From: UBA1422 sp041752735
GTDB lineage: Bacteria; Bacillota; Clostridia; Peptostreptococcales; Anaerovoracaceae
Reading direction: 5' to 3'
NCBI GenBank assembly: GCA_041752735.1
Contig: JBGSVW010000019.1
Span: forward strand, 1 to 29,607
DNA: 29,607 nt
In this document: piece after piece, positions 8,289-16,608 of the stretch
Numbering within the stretch: the stretch's first letter is position 1
Layout: the number at the start of each line of letters is the position of its first letter
The notes under the pieces: generated by a model
What the model saw: only the letters and a program-made list of their open reading frames with translations
The model's database searches: none
What the model was told of the DNA's origin: nothing
Program-made: the position numbers and the translations under genes

Positions 8289-10916
8289 TTACTTTTTCGT
8301 CGCTTTTGCTACTGCCTGGGCTGCCGCAAGTCGCGCAATGGGCACTCTAAATGGTGAACAGGAAACGTAGTTCAACCCGATATTATGGCAAAACTCAATG
8401 GTCCTTGGGTCTCCGCCATGTTCTCCACAGATACCAAGTTTAATGTCTGGCCGAGCGCTTCTACCCTTTTCAACAGCCATTTTTATTAGCTGGCCGACAC
8501 CGACCTGGTCCAGAGTTTGGAACGGGTCTTCTTCGAAAATCAGCAAGTCTCTATACTCTTTGATGATGTTTGCAGTGTCATCTCTTGAGAATCCGAATGC
8601 CATTTGTGTCAAGTCATTGGTTCCAAAGGAGAAGAATTCCGCATCCTTGGCTATGTCGTCTGCTGTGACACAAGCTCTGGGAATCTCAATCATTGTCCCT
8701 ATCATGTAGGTAACCGTTGTGGCTTCCCGATCAAATACACGTTGGATGGTATCTAAAACTGTTTTCTTGACAAAACTAAGCTCTTTAGCCAAGCCTACCA
8801 ATGGAATCATAATTTCAGGTACAACATCCATATTTTTTTCACGTTTCAGTTCAATAGCAGCCATAATGATTGCTTCTGCTTGCATTTCTGCAATCTCAGG
8901 ATACGTGATTGCCAGTCTGCACCCGCGGTGTCCAAGCATGGGATTGAACTCATGAAGCTCAGAAACACGTCTAGATAATTTTTCGTAAGGGATATTTATG
9001 GTTTCCGCCAATTCTTTAATTTCTTGCTCGGAATGAGGCAAGAATTCATGGAGAGGTGGATCCAACAAACGAATTGTTACCGGACGGGTGCCCATGGCTT
9101 CAAAGATGCCTTTAAAGTCCTCTTTTTGATATGGCAGCAGCACCGCAAGAGCTTCTCTGCGTTCTTCTTCTGTATCCGCTACAATCATTCTACGGACATT
9201 GGGAATTCTTTCTTCTTCGAAGAACATGTGCTCAGTTCTGCAAAGTCCGATTCCTTCAGCCCCGAATTCCACAGCTTGTTGAGCATCCTTTGGATTGTCG
9301 GCATTGGTTCTGATTTTGAGTGTTCTGATTTCGTCAGCCCATACCATGATGGTTTCAAAATCACCGGAAAGCGCTGGTGGTACGGTGTCAATCAGACCTT
9401 CATATACCACACCGACGGTGCCATCCAAAGAAATGAAATCGCCTTCTGTAAAGGTTTTATCCCCAACAATCATGGTTTTTGCTTCTTCATTCACGCTGAT
9501 TTCCGAACAGCCTGAAACGCAACATTTGCCCATACCACGTGCAACTACCGCTGCATGGGAAGTCATACCGCCTCTTGCTGTCAGAATACCTTCTGCAACA
9601 ACCATACCGGCTAAGTCTTCAGGCGAAGTTTCTTTACGGACCAGTACAGCCTTCTCACCCATGGCTACTGCAGCAACCGCATCAGCTGCGGTAAAGTAAA
9701 TTTTGCCGGATGCTGCGCCTGGTGAGGCAGGAAGCCCTTTGGTCAAAACCGTGGCTTTTTTGAGTTCTGCCTCGTCAAATTTTGGATGAAGCAGTTGATC
9801 AATCTGAGCGGGTTCCAGTCGGGTAACTGCGGTCATCTTATCGATGAGGCCTTCTTTTTCCATATCTACAGCTAGTTTCACAGCAGCACCAGCAGTACGT
9901 TTACCATTTCTGGTCTGTAACATAAATAGTTTGTTTCTTTCTACGGTGAACTCCATGTCTTGCATATCTGTGTAATGTTTTTCGAGAAGGTCAGCGATTC
10001 GAATGAACTCTTTATATACTTCCGGAAATGCAATGGCCATCTCTTCGATGGGTTGAGGTGTTCTAATACCGGCGACTACGTCTTCTCCTTGTGCATTTAC
10101 AAGGAATTCTCCAAATATTTTCTTTTCTCCATTCACTGGGCTTCTTGTGAAGGCAACGCCGGTTCCGGAGGTATCTCCCATATTACCAAATACCATTGAC
10201 TGGACATTTACTGCGGTTCCAAGGTTTGAGGGAATACCATTCAATTTTCTATATAGAACAGCACGGTCGTTGTTCCAGGAACGAAATACCGCTTTGATGG
10301 ATTCCATCAACTGATCTTTTGGATCCTGTGGAAAGTCTTTTCCCATTTCATCTTTCACTAATTTTTTGTAGGCGACGATGATTTCCTGAAGATCTTCGGT
10401 TTTTAATTCCACGTCGGAGGCGACACCCTTTTCATGTTTTTTAGCTTCAAAAATGGCATCAAATTTGGTCTTATGCACATCCAGTACCACATCACCAAAC
10501 ATTTGAATAAAACGCCGGTAACTATCGTAGGCGAAACGTGGATTCTCTGTAAGTGTGGCTATTCCTGCGACGGTCTGGTCATTGAGTCCTAAGTTTAGAA
10601 TAGTGTCCATCATACCAGGCATAGAAAAAACAGCACCTGATCTGACCGAAACCAGCAGTGGATTCTCAACAGAACCGAATTTTTTTCCGCTTTTTGCTTC
10701 CAGATCTGCCATCTTAGCGTAGATGTCCGCGATGATATCATCACCTATATTTTTGCCTTCTTCGTAATATCTTGTGCAAGCAGCTGTGGTGACGGTAAAC
10801 CCATTGGGAACAGGCAAACCAATCTTCGTCATTTCTGCCAGGTTTGCACCTTTACCCCCCAAGAGATTTTTCATTTCTTTGGATCCTTCCTCGAAGGAAT
10901 AAACGAATTTGTCCAT
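8289..10916 (-). CDS. ppdK: Pyruvate, phosphate dikinase
   Basis: Interconverts pyruvate + ATP + Pi and phosphoenolpyruvate + AMP + PPi, giving anaerobes a PPi-linked glycolytic or gluconeogenic step. The 875-aa protein has the full three-domain layout. The N-terminal nucleotide-binding domain starts with GGKGANLAEM. The swivelling domain carries the phosphorylated histidine H454 in GGMTSHAAVVAR. The C-terminal TIM barrel has GTNDLTQ and the catalytic cysteine C830 in CGEHGG. These positions are within one residue of those in the Clostridium symbiosum enzyme. AAGGAG lies 8 nt before the ATG. It follows glyS by 18 bp and is the last gene before the terminator. No PPDK regulatory protein or CBS-domain regulator lies beside it, although such genes accompany ppdK in many Firmicutes. 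Confidence 0.97.
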   Translation of the reverse strand: MDKFVYSFEEGSKEMKNLLGGKGANLAEMTKIGLPVPNGFTVTTAACTRYYEEGKNIGDDIIADIYAKMADLEAKSGKKFGSVENPLLVSVRSGAVFSMPGMMDTILNLGLNDQTVAGIATLTENPRFAYDSYRRFIQMFGDVVLDVHKTKFDAIFEAKKHEKGVASDVELKTEDLQEIIVAYKKLVKDEMGKDFPQDPKDQLMESIKAVFRSWNNDRAVLYRKLNGIPSNLGTAVNVQSMVFGNMGDTSGTGVAFTRSPVNGEKKIFGEFLVNAQGEDVVAGIRTPQPIEEMAIAFPEVYKEFIRIADLLEKHYTDMQDMEFTVERNKLFMLQTRNGKRTAGAAVKLAVDMEKEGLIDKMTAVTRLEPAQIDQLLHPKFDEAELKKATVLTKGLPASPGAASGKIYFTAADAVAAVAMGEKAVLVRKETSPEDLAGMVVAEGILTARGGMTSHAAVVARGMGKCCVSGCSEISVNEEAKTMIVGDKTFTEGDFISLDGTVGVVYEGLIDTVPPALSGDFETIMVWADEIRTLKIRTNADNPKDAQQAVEFGAEGIGLCRTEHMFFEEERIPNVRRMIVADTEEERREALAVLLPYQKEDFKGIFEAMGTRPVTIRLLDPPLHEFLPHSEQEIKELAETINIPYEKLSRRVSELHEFNPMLGHRGCRLAITYPEIAEMQAEAIIMAAIELKREKNMDVVPEIMIPLVGLAKELSFVKKTVLDTIQRVFDREATTVTYMIGTMIEIPRACVTADDIAKDAEFFSFGTNDLTQMAFGFSRDDTANIIKEYRDLLIFEEDPFQTLDQVGVGQLIKMAVEKGRSARPDIKLGICGEHGGDPRTIEFCHNIGLNYVSCSPFRVPIARLAAAQAVAKATKK

Positions 10917-10934
10917 GTGTCCAACTCTCCTTAT

Positions 10935-12338
10935 CTAAAAAGTTAATTTTGATTCAATATATGTCTTGACTTCAACAACCGGAATACGGATTTGCTCCAT
11001 GGTATCTCTGTCACGAATGGTCACGCAACCGTCAATCTCTGTGTCAAAATCAACACAGATGCTAAAAGGTGTGCCGATTTCATCTTCACGCCTGTAACGT
11101 TTCCCAATAGATCCTGTTGCATCATAATCAACCATAAAGTGCTTTGCCAATTCTTCATGTATAGGCTCAGCAATATGAGATAATTTTTTTGCAAGCGGCA
11201 AAACGGCGGCCTTGAATGGGGCAATCGCCGGGTGGAAACGAAGAACAACTCTTGTGTCTTCTTTTCCGTTTTCGTCGGTTAGGATTTCTTCATCGTAAGC
11301 ATCTATCAAAAATGCTAACGCTACACGATCAGCGCCTAACGATGGTTCAATACAGTACGGAACATATCTCTCGTTGGTTTCAGGATCGATATAATTCAGT
11401 TCCTGCCCGGAAAATTCAATGTGTTGTTTGAGGTCAAAATCTGTTCGATCGGCAATGCCCCACAATTCTCCCCAACCAAATGGGAATAGATATTCGATAT
11501 CGGTGGTTGCATTACTATAATGAGACAATTCTTCCTGATCATGGTCACGCATCTTGATGTTTTCTGCTGTCATGCCAAGAGAAAGCAGGAAATTTCTGCA
11601 ATAGTCTTTCCAGTAATGAAACCACTCCAGATCAGTTCCTGGCTTGCAGAAGAACTCTAATTCCATCTGCTCAAACTCTCTGGTTCGGAAAGTGAAATTT
11701 CCGGGAGTGATTTCATTTCGAAACGATTTCCCGACTTGAGCAATGCCAAATGGTATCTTTTTGCGAGAGGTACGCTGAACATTTTTGAAGTTCACAAAAA
11801 TACCTTGAGCCGTTTCCGGACGCAAGAAAATTTCGGACTTGGAGTCGTCTGTTACCCCTTGATAGGTTTTGAACATCAAATTGAACTGTCGGATTCCTGT
11901 AAAGTTCTTTTTGCCACAATCAGGACATGGAACTTGGTGAGAATTTAAATATTCTTCCAATTTCTCCTTTGGCCATCCATCAACCGGAATACCTGTGATT
12001 CCCTCTTTGGACATTTGGTCTTCTACCAATTTGTCTGCCCGAAAACGTGCTTTGCATTCTTTACAGTCAATCAGCGGATCTGAAAATCCGCCTACGTGCC
12101 CTGATGCCTCCCAAGTTCTTGGGTTCATCAAGATGGCAGCATCCAAGCCTACATTGTATTTTGATTCTTGAACAAACTTCTTCCACCAGGCTTTTTTGAT
12201 ATTATTTTTGAATTCAACACCAAGAGGGCCGTAATCCCAGGTATTGGCCAGCCCTCCATAAATCTCTGAACCCGGGTATACAAACCCTCTTCCTTTTGCT
12301 AGAGAAGTAATCTTCTCCATTGTGACGACTCTATTCAT
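10935..12338 (-). CDS. glyS: Glycine--tRNA ligase, single-chain (alpha2) type
   Basis: Class II aminoacyl-tRNA synthetase that charges tRNA-Gly. The 467-aa size and the N-terminal motif EIYGGLANTWDYGPLG mark the homodimeric archaeal/eukaryote-like form, not the GlyQ/GlyS tetramer. Motif 2 is seen in FRNEITPGNFTFRTREFEQ and motif 3 in PSLGADRVALAF. A zinc-type insert has paired cysteines C92/C95 and C138/C141. The C-terminal anticodon-binding domain covers roughly 360-467. The ATG at 12338 follows the DUF4342 stop by 2 nt; AAGGAAGG is 12 nt upstream, rather far, and an alternative ATG six codons in has no better site. There is no T-box leader, so control by uncharged tRNA-Gly is not visible here. 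Confidence 0.95.
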   Translation of the reverse strand: MNRVVTMEKITSLAKGRGFVYPGSEIYGGLANTWDYGPLGVEFKNNIKKAWWKKFVQESKYNVGLDAAILMNPRTWEASGHVGGFSDPLIDCKECKARFRADKLVEDQMSKEGITGIPVDGWPKEKLEEYLNSHQVPCPDCGKKNFTGIRQFNLMFKTYQGVTDDSKSEIFLRPETAQGIFVNFKNVQRTSRKKIPFGIAQVGKSFRNEITPGNFTFRTREFEQMELEFFCKPGTDLEWFHYWKDYCRNFLLSLGMTAENIKMRDHDQEELSHYSNATTDIEYLFPFGWGELWGIADRTDFDLKQHIEFSGQELNYIDPETNERYVPYCIEPSLGADRVALAFLIDAYDEEILTDENGKEDTRVVLRFHPAIAPFKAAVLPLAKKLSHIAEPIHEELAKHFMVDYDATGSIGKRYRREDEIGTPFSICVDFDTEIDGCVTIRDRDTMEQIRIPVVEVKTYIESKLTF

Positions 12339-12340
12339 TC

Positions 12341-13099
12341 TTATTTTTTGCCTTCCTTCACTGCTTTTTCGATTTCTTCAGCAACATCTTTGACTTTGTC
12401 TTTGATATCATCTACAACATCTTCCGTTTTTTCTTCCAAGTCTGCAAAAGTATCTGCAAATTCTTCGGCAGCATCTTGTTTTTTCCTTTTGATGGCTTCA
12501 GTCGTTTTTGTAAATGCATCGGAAGTTTTGTGGATAGCGTTTTCTGCGACATCCATTACTTTTTCGACTGACTCACTATTTGCTACTTTTTCGTACATTT
12601 CGCTGCTCTTCACTTTTTCATAAACATCAGCGCTTTTTTCTTTGGCTACATCAGCAAATTCAGAGCCCTTTTCTTTGGCTTTCTGGACGGCTTCTGTGGC
12701 TCTGTCACTTACATCGATGATGGTACCATCTGTTTTGACTACTTCAATGATGCATTTGAAACCGAATGCTGCAATTGCGCCGGCTAACATGCCCCAAGGA
12801 GCAATTACCAGGCCTACCAGTCCGGCATTAACCGGAATGTTAACGATGGCATCGCCATCAGCTTTTTTGACAATGATTTTGCTGACATTGCCTTTTTTGA
12901 CAAGTTCTTTTACGGAATCAACGATGGCCGCGCCTTTGCTGCCCATGGTTTTGCTGTCACTTGTTTCCATAGTTTCTTCGATGTTGATGATAGCATCCAC
13001 CACACTGCCTTCAGCGGCTTCCAGTGCCTCTTTGGCTTCTTTGTAGGTTACACCGGTTCTGTCTTTTACCAGTTCGATTTTTTCTAATGTAATTTCCAT
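12341..13099 (-). CDS. DUF4342 protein with UBA/TS-N-like head and long charged amphipathic tail
   Basis: Function unknown. Residues 1-42 look like a UBA/TS-N three-helix domain as in elongation factor Ts (ITLEKIELVKDRTGVTYKEA, then EGSVVDAIINI). Residues 56-125 match the DUF4342 pattern and contain a hydrophobic, glycine-rich stretch (about 93-118) that could enter a membrane. Residues 130-252 form a lysine, glutamate and alanine-rich amphipathic helical tail with repeated KVKD/EKV/AEE units, similar in composition to LEA or apolipoprotein-like helices. The frame is open to 13135, but AAAGGAGGT at 13106-13114 fixes the ATG at 13099 (252 aa). It sits between recO (19 nt) and glyS (2 nt), a place usually without such a gene. 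A membrane-associated or stress-protective role is inference only. Confidence 0.75.
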   Translation of the reverse strand: MEITLEKIELVKDRTGVTYKEAKEALEAAEGSVVDAIINIEETMETSDSKTMGSKGAAIVDSVKELVKKGNVSKIIVKKADGDAIVNIPVNAGLVGLVIAPWGMLAGAIAAFGFKCIIEVVKTDGTIIDVSDRATEAVQKAKEKGSEFADVAKEKSADVYEKVKSSEMYEKVANSESVEKVMDVAENAIHKTSDAFTKTTEAIKRKKQDAAEEFADTFADLEEKTEDVVDDIKDKVKDVAEEIEKAVKEGKK

Positions 13100-13105
13100 G
13101 ATACG

Positions 13106-13114
13106 ACCTCCTTT
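13106..13114 (-). promoter_or_regulatory. Ribosome binding site fixing the DUF4342 gene start at 13099
   Basis: AAAGGAGGT on the minus strand lies 6 nt before ATG. The longer frame from 13135 would translate through this site and would overlap the end of recO. Confidence 0.85.
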
Positions 13115-13118
13115 GGTG

Positions 13119-13865
13119 TTATATATAGCTTTCACTTTTTAATATCCCCAAATCCAGATGATAGGCAAGATATTTTCTCAACAGGGATTTTACGACTATT
13201 TGTTTTTCCTCATCCAATACTAGCTTCTGAAATGATTGAAGAGGATTATTCAAGAAATATTTTAGTATATCAACTATATCAAAACTTAGTTCATAAATCA
13301 ATGAATCATTGGGTTTTATGGATACATTCTTCATACAATTTTCACAAATAAGTCCGCCTTGTTCAATCCCAAACAGATATACAGTTTCCTCTTTGTTGCA
13401 AAGCACACATGTATCAAGTTGAGGCTCGACACCGAAGATTTGAAGAACTTTCACTTGAAATGCCAAAATCAATGTATTCACGTCGATTTCCCGTTTTTCC
13501 ATCACTTCGAAAAAATCAAGCATCAGCTGGAAATACCTTGGATTAGGGGAGCCTTCTTGTAAGAGCTTGTCCGAAAGTTCCAGCACATAAGAGGATCCCA
13601 TAAATTTTTCTACATCTTCTCCTATTTTGAAGTAACTCTTGATCATTTCTGCGCTTTGTATGTTAAAACGATCTTGATTCTTGAACATTTCATAACGACC
13701 GTAAGCGAAAGGCCGCATGGCAAGAGCCGCTTTGCTTCTTCCCTTTTCTGTAATGTTGGTGCCAGCACTGATTTTGCCGAATTTTTTGGAAAATAAAAGA
13801 ATCATCCTTCTCCCGTTGACTGTCTTGGTTTGTCTCAAGATGATTCCTTCTGTTTCTGTGTACAT
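13119..13865 (-). CDS. recO: DNA repair protein RecO
   Basis: Recombination mediator that, with RecR and RecF, loads RecA on SSB-coated single-stranded DNA and anneals strands. The 248-aa protein has the N-terminal OB fold (about 1-78, TEGIILRQTKTVNGRRMI...), a helical region, and a zinc-binding Cys4 module C153/C156...C174/C177 (CVLC...CENC) typical of Gram-positive RecO. AAGGA lies a few bases before the ATG. It starts 3 nt after era, and the era-recO-glyS order is standard in Firmicutes. The family is divergent, but motif, length and neighbours agree. Confidence 0.93.
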   Translation of the reverse strand: MYTETEGIILRQTKTVNGRRMILLFSKKFGKISAGTNITEKGRSKAALAMRPFAYGRYEMFKNQDRFNIQSAEMIKSYFKIGEDVEKFMGSSYVLELSDKLLQEGSPNPRYFQLMLDFFEVMEKREIDVNTLILAFQVKVLQIFGVEPQLDTCVLCNKEETVYLFGIEQGGLICENCMKNVSIKPNDSLIYELSFDIVDILKYFLNNPLQSFQKLVLDEEKQIVVKSLLRKYLAYHLDLGILKSESYI

Positions 13866-13868
13866 GAG

Positions 13869-14747
13869 TTATTCCTTATATCCGAATCCTGACAACGCAG
13901 TATCACTGTCTCGCCAGTTCTCCTTCACTTTGACCCATAATTGGAGAAAGACTTTTGTGCCTAACAATGCTTCCATGTCTTCCCGTGCACTTTTACCTAC
14001 ACCCTTTAATTTTCTTCCCTCTTTGCCAATAATCATGCCTTTATGGCTTTTCTTTTCGCAGTAGATGACAGCACTGATGTTTGTGATATTGGTTTTTTCT
14101 TCGTACGCTTCAATCTCTACGGCGACACCATGTGGGATTTCATCTTCTAGATATTTCAGCAGTTTTTCACGAATAATTTCTCCAACCAAGAATCTTTCCG
14201 GATGATCTGTTACCTGATCTGCAGGGAAATACATCGGCCCGTCTTCAACAGAATTCTTAAGTTTTTCAACCAATGTATCAACATTTTTGTTTTCAAGGGC
14301 TGAAATTCCAATGATATCTTTGAAAAGTCCGGTTTTTTCATATTCTTCGAAAAGTGTTTTGTATTGTTCCGGTTCAATCAGATCAATCTTATTAATCAAA
14401 AGATAAGCCGGCGTTTTGACTTGTGTCAACAGTTCGGTGATGTATTTGTCTCCGGGTCCGGCCACATGGGAATTATCAACAATAAACAAAATCAAATCGA
14501 CTTCTTCAAGGGTTCGCAACGCAGTATCAGTCATATAACTTCCGAGTTTTGTTCTTGGTCTGTGGATTCCCGGGGTATCAATGAAGACCAACTGAGCATC
14601 ATTATCAGTGTAAATACCTCTAATGGTATTTCTTGTGGTTTGAGGTTTGTCCGTCGTAATAGCAACTTTCTCGCCAAGTATTGCATTTAGTAACGTTGAT
14701 TTTCCAACGTTAGGTCTTCCGATTATACTAATAAAACCGCTTTTCAA
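13869..14747 (-). CDS. era: GTPase Era
   Basis: Essential GTPase that binds the 3' end of 16S rRNA and checks 30S subunit maturation. The 292-aa protein shows G1 GRPNVGKS (10-17), the switch region TTRNTIRG (37-44), G3 DTPG (57-60), G4 NKID (119-122) and a C-terminal type-II KH domain with the core IIGKEGRKLKGVG (about 235-250). The start is TTG at 14747, overlapping the cdd stop as TTGA, with AAGGGA 8 nt upstream. It lies in one unit with ybeY, which also acts on 16S rRNA 3' processing, so the two probably work on the same step. Confidence 0.97.
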   Translation of the reverse strand: MKSGFISIIGRPNVGKSTLLNAILGEKVAITTDKPQTTRNTIRGIYTDNDAQLVFIDTPGIHRPRTKLGSYMTDTALRTLEEVDLILFIVDNSHVAGPGDKYITELLTQVKTPAYLLINKIDLIEPEQYKTLFEEYEKTGLFKDIIGISALENKNVDTLVEKLKNSVEDGPMYFPADQVTDHPERFLVGEIIREKLLKYLEDEIPHGVAVEIEAYEEKTNITNISAVIYCEKKSHKGMIIGKEGRKLKGVGKSAREDMEALLGTKVFLQLWVKVKENWRDSDTALSGFGYKE

Positions 14748-15118
14748 AATTTGAATCCCTTCGGTAACAATTCGGACAGGGTGATAATTTCTAAATGTTC
14801 GGCATCCGGTCCAACAATAACTTTTAAATCGGTTGAAAATTCATACATAAACTGCCTACAGATTCCGCAGGGCCAGCCTTTTCCATCTGTTGATGCGATT
14901 GCAATGGCTTCAAATTCCCGTTCGCCTTCGGCGATTGCTTTGGTGAAGGCAACTCTTTCCGCACAGATTGTTCCACCATAGGAAGAGTTTTCTACGTTTA
15001 CACCGGTAAACATTTTACCGTCTTTTGTAAGCAACGCGGCACCAACCCGATAGTTGGAATAAGGTGCATAGGCATACTGCATTACCGCCTCTGCCTGCTG
15101 AAATAATTCTCGATACAT
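14744..15118 (-). CDS. cdd: Cytidine deaminase
   Basis: Zinc enzyme that deaminates cytidine and deoxycytidine to uridine and deoxyuridine in pyrimidine salvage. The 124-aa length is that of the tetrameric T-CDA class. The three zinc cysteines and the proton-shuttling glutamate are visible: C52-A-E54 and P83-C84-G-I-C87. The gene is 3 nt downstream of ybeY and overlaps era by 4 nt. A diacylglycerol/undecaprenol kinase gene (dgkA), often found between ybeY and cdd, is absent. Confidence 0.95.
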   Translation of the reverse strand: MYRELFQQAEAVMQYAYAPYSNYRVGAALLTKDGKMFTGVNVENSSYGGTICAERVAFTKAIAEGEREFEAIAIASTDGKGWPCGICRQFMYEFSTDLKVIVGPDAEHLEIITLSELLPKGFKF

Positions 15119-15121
15119 GGA

Positions 15122-15577
15122 TTACCGCCTTTCCAGCCCCAATCGGGCTAAAACAGTCTCTTCCGCTTGCCTCATAGCCGCCTGTTCTTCTTCGCAATGA
15201 TGATCATATCCCAATAAATGAAACATGCTATGGACAAACAGAAACAAAATTTCCCGTTCCGCAGTATGTCCGTAGGTCTCCGCTTGTTCCAACGCCTGAT
15301 CCAGGCAAATAACAACGTCTCCTAAAAGGGCAACTCCTTCTTTTGGAATTTCACCCGGTGATTCAAACTGAGGAAAAGATAGCACATCTGTTACCGCATC
15401 TACGTCTCTATAAGAAGAATTTAATTCTCTGATTTCCGATGAGTCAACAAAAGTTAGACTTACCTCAATGTTTTTATGGTTTAACCCTTCATGTTCCAGG
15501 CAAAAAACTGCAGCCTGTCTAATAAGTTCTATGGTCTCGCCTTCAGGAAGCGAGATGCCATCAATAATTACTTCCAT
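15122..15577 (-). CDS. ybeY: Endoribonuclease YbeY (16S rRNA maturation factor)
   Basis: Single-strand-specific metallo-endoribonuclease needed for 16S rRNA 3' end maturation and late 70S quality control. The 151-aa protein has the signature H-x3-H-x5-H (H116, H120, H126 in HSMFHLLGYDH) that binds zinc, and the conserved arginine R57 in SYRDVDAVTDVLSFP. GAGGG formed by the last codons of phoH precedes the ATG, so it is probably translationally coupled to phoH. The phoH-ybeY pair is widely conserved. Confidence 0.96.
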   Translation of the reverse strand: MEVIIDGISLPEGETIELIRQAAVFCLEHEGLNHKNIEVSLTFVDSSEIRELNSSYRDVDAVTDVLSFPQFESPGEIPKEGVALLGDVVICLDQALEQAETYGHTAEREILFLFVHSMFHLLGYDHHCEEEQAAMRQAEETVLARLGLERR

Positions 15578-15579
15578 TT

Positions 15580-16554
15580 TTAACCCTCATCCAGCTCACT
15601 GGGATGTTTGGTGTAATAATCGTCATAAGCGTTGATGATTTTTTTGACAAGCTCATGGCGTACTACATCCACGTCCTTTAACCAACAAAACTCAATATCT
15701 GAAACATCCTTTAGTATTTTTGCAACTTCAATCAAACCTGATTTTTTGCCACGGGGCAAATCAATTTGAGTGATATCACCAGTTACAACCACTCTGGACT
15801 CAAACCCCATTCTGGTTAGAAACATTTTCATCTGTTCTTTTGTGGTGTTTTGAGCTTCATCTAAAATAATAAAGGAATTATCTAATGTTCGTCCACGCAT
15901 ATATGCCAATGGAACAATTTCAATGATTTCTTTTTCTTTTAGGCGCAGGGTGGCTTCTCTTCCCATTATATCATATAAAGCATCATACAAGGGTCGTAAA
16001 TAAGGGTCTACTTTCTCCTGCAAATCTCCGGGAAGGAACCCCAGACTTTCTCCTGCTTCTACAGCTGGCCTAGCCAAAATTATTTTTTGTACTTCTTTGT
16101 GTTTTAGTGCACTGGCTGCCATGGCGACCGCCAGATATGTTTTCCCTGTCCCGGCAGGTCCAATGCTGAATACAATATCTTTATTACGAATAGCATTGAT
16201 ATAATTCTTTTGACCGAGAGTTTTTGGTTTGATTGGTTTGCCCATCTGGGTATAGCAAATCGTCTGCTTGTCAATATTTGCTTCGTGATAAGAAAGTCCT
16301 TTTTCAACCAAGGCAATGACGTAGGCCACCTTTTGGGTGTCCAGTTTTTCGCCTGATTCGATGATGCCAATTAATTCTTTAATGACATTTTCGGCTTTTC
16401 CGGCATCCGGACCTTTCAGTATCAGCTGGTTGTCCCTTTGAATCATGTCCACATCCATGCTATCACGAATTGTGTCCAAATTCTTGTCCATGATGCCGAA
16501 TAATTCACTGTGATCCAGTACTTGCTCCATGGCAATGGTATTCTTTTGTTCCAA
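15580..16554 (-). CDS. phoH: PhoH family ATPase
   Basis: Cytoplasmic P-loop ATPase/putative RNA helicase of the PhoH family, which is genetically tied to YbeY. The 324-aa protein has Walker A GPAGTGKT (132-139) and Walker B FIILDEAQNTT with D232-E233. The N-terminal 100 residues may form the KH-like region seen in PhoH1-type proteins. The start is TTG at 16554 with AAAAGGAG 5 nt upstream; an internal ATG at codon 9 has no such site. A hairpin lies between yqeY and this gene. In spore-formers yqfC and yqfD normally stand just before phoH; neither is here. Confidence 0.93.
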   Translation of the reverse strand: MEQKNTIAMEQVLDHSELFGIMDKNLDTIRDSMDVDMIQRDNQLILKGPDAGKAENVIKELIGIIESGEKLDTQKVAYVIALVEKGLSYHEANIDKQTICYTQMGKPIKPKTLGQKNYINAIRNKDIVFSIGPAGTGKTYLAVAMAASALKHKEVQKIILARPAVEAGESLGFLPGDLQEKVDPYLRPLYDALYDIMGREATLRLKEKEIIEIVPLAYMRGRTLDNSFIILDEAQNTTKEQMKMFLTRMGFESRVVVTGDITQIDLPRGKKSGLIEVAKILKDVSDIEFCWLKDVDVVRHELVKKIINAYDDYYTKHPSELDEG

Positions 16555-16572
16555 TGGTTCTCCTTTTAGTCA

Positions 16573-16597
16573 AACAACCCGACAGAATCGGGTTGTT
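16573..16597 (-). terminator. Hairpin between yqeY and phoH (attenuator-like)
   Basis: AACAACCCGA (16573-16582) pairs perfectly with TCGGGTTGTT (16588-16597) around a 5-nt loop. On the minus strand only a short TTTGA follows, so it looks like a leaky terminator or an mRNA processing barrier that would lower expression of phoH and later genes relative to rpsU-yqeY. Confidence 0.6.
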
Positions 16598-16608
16598 GCT
16601 TGTTCATA

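Noticed and set aside
9024..9699. Long open frames on the plus strand opposite ppdK, and similar ones opposite ftsK, cinA and rnj
   Set aside because: They lie fully within well-identified minus-strand genes, lack ribosome binding sites and show no recognisable motif; they are by-products of codon bias.
12339..12341. A T-box or other leader before glyS
   Set aside because: glyS follows the previous stop by 2 nt, so there is no leader; the leuS start lies outside the window.
13121..13150. Possible promoter before the DUF4342 gene (TATATA with TTGGGG 18 bp upstream)
   Set aside because: The -35 is poor and the region is the AT-rich end of recO; not convincing without start mapping.
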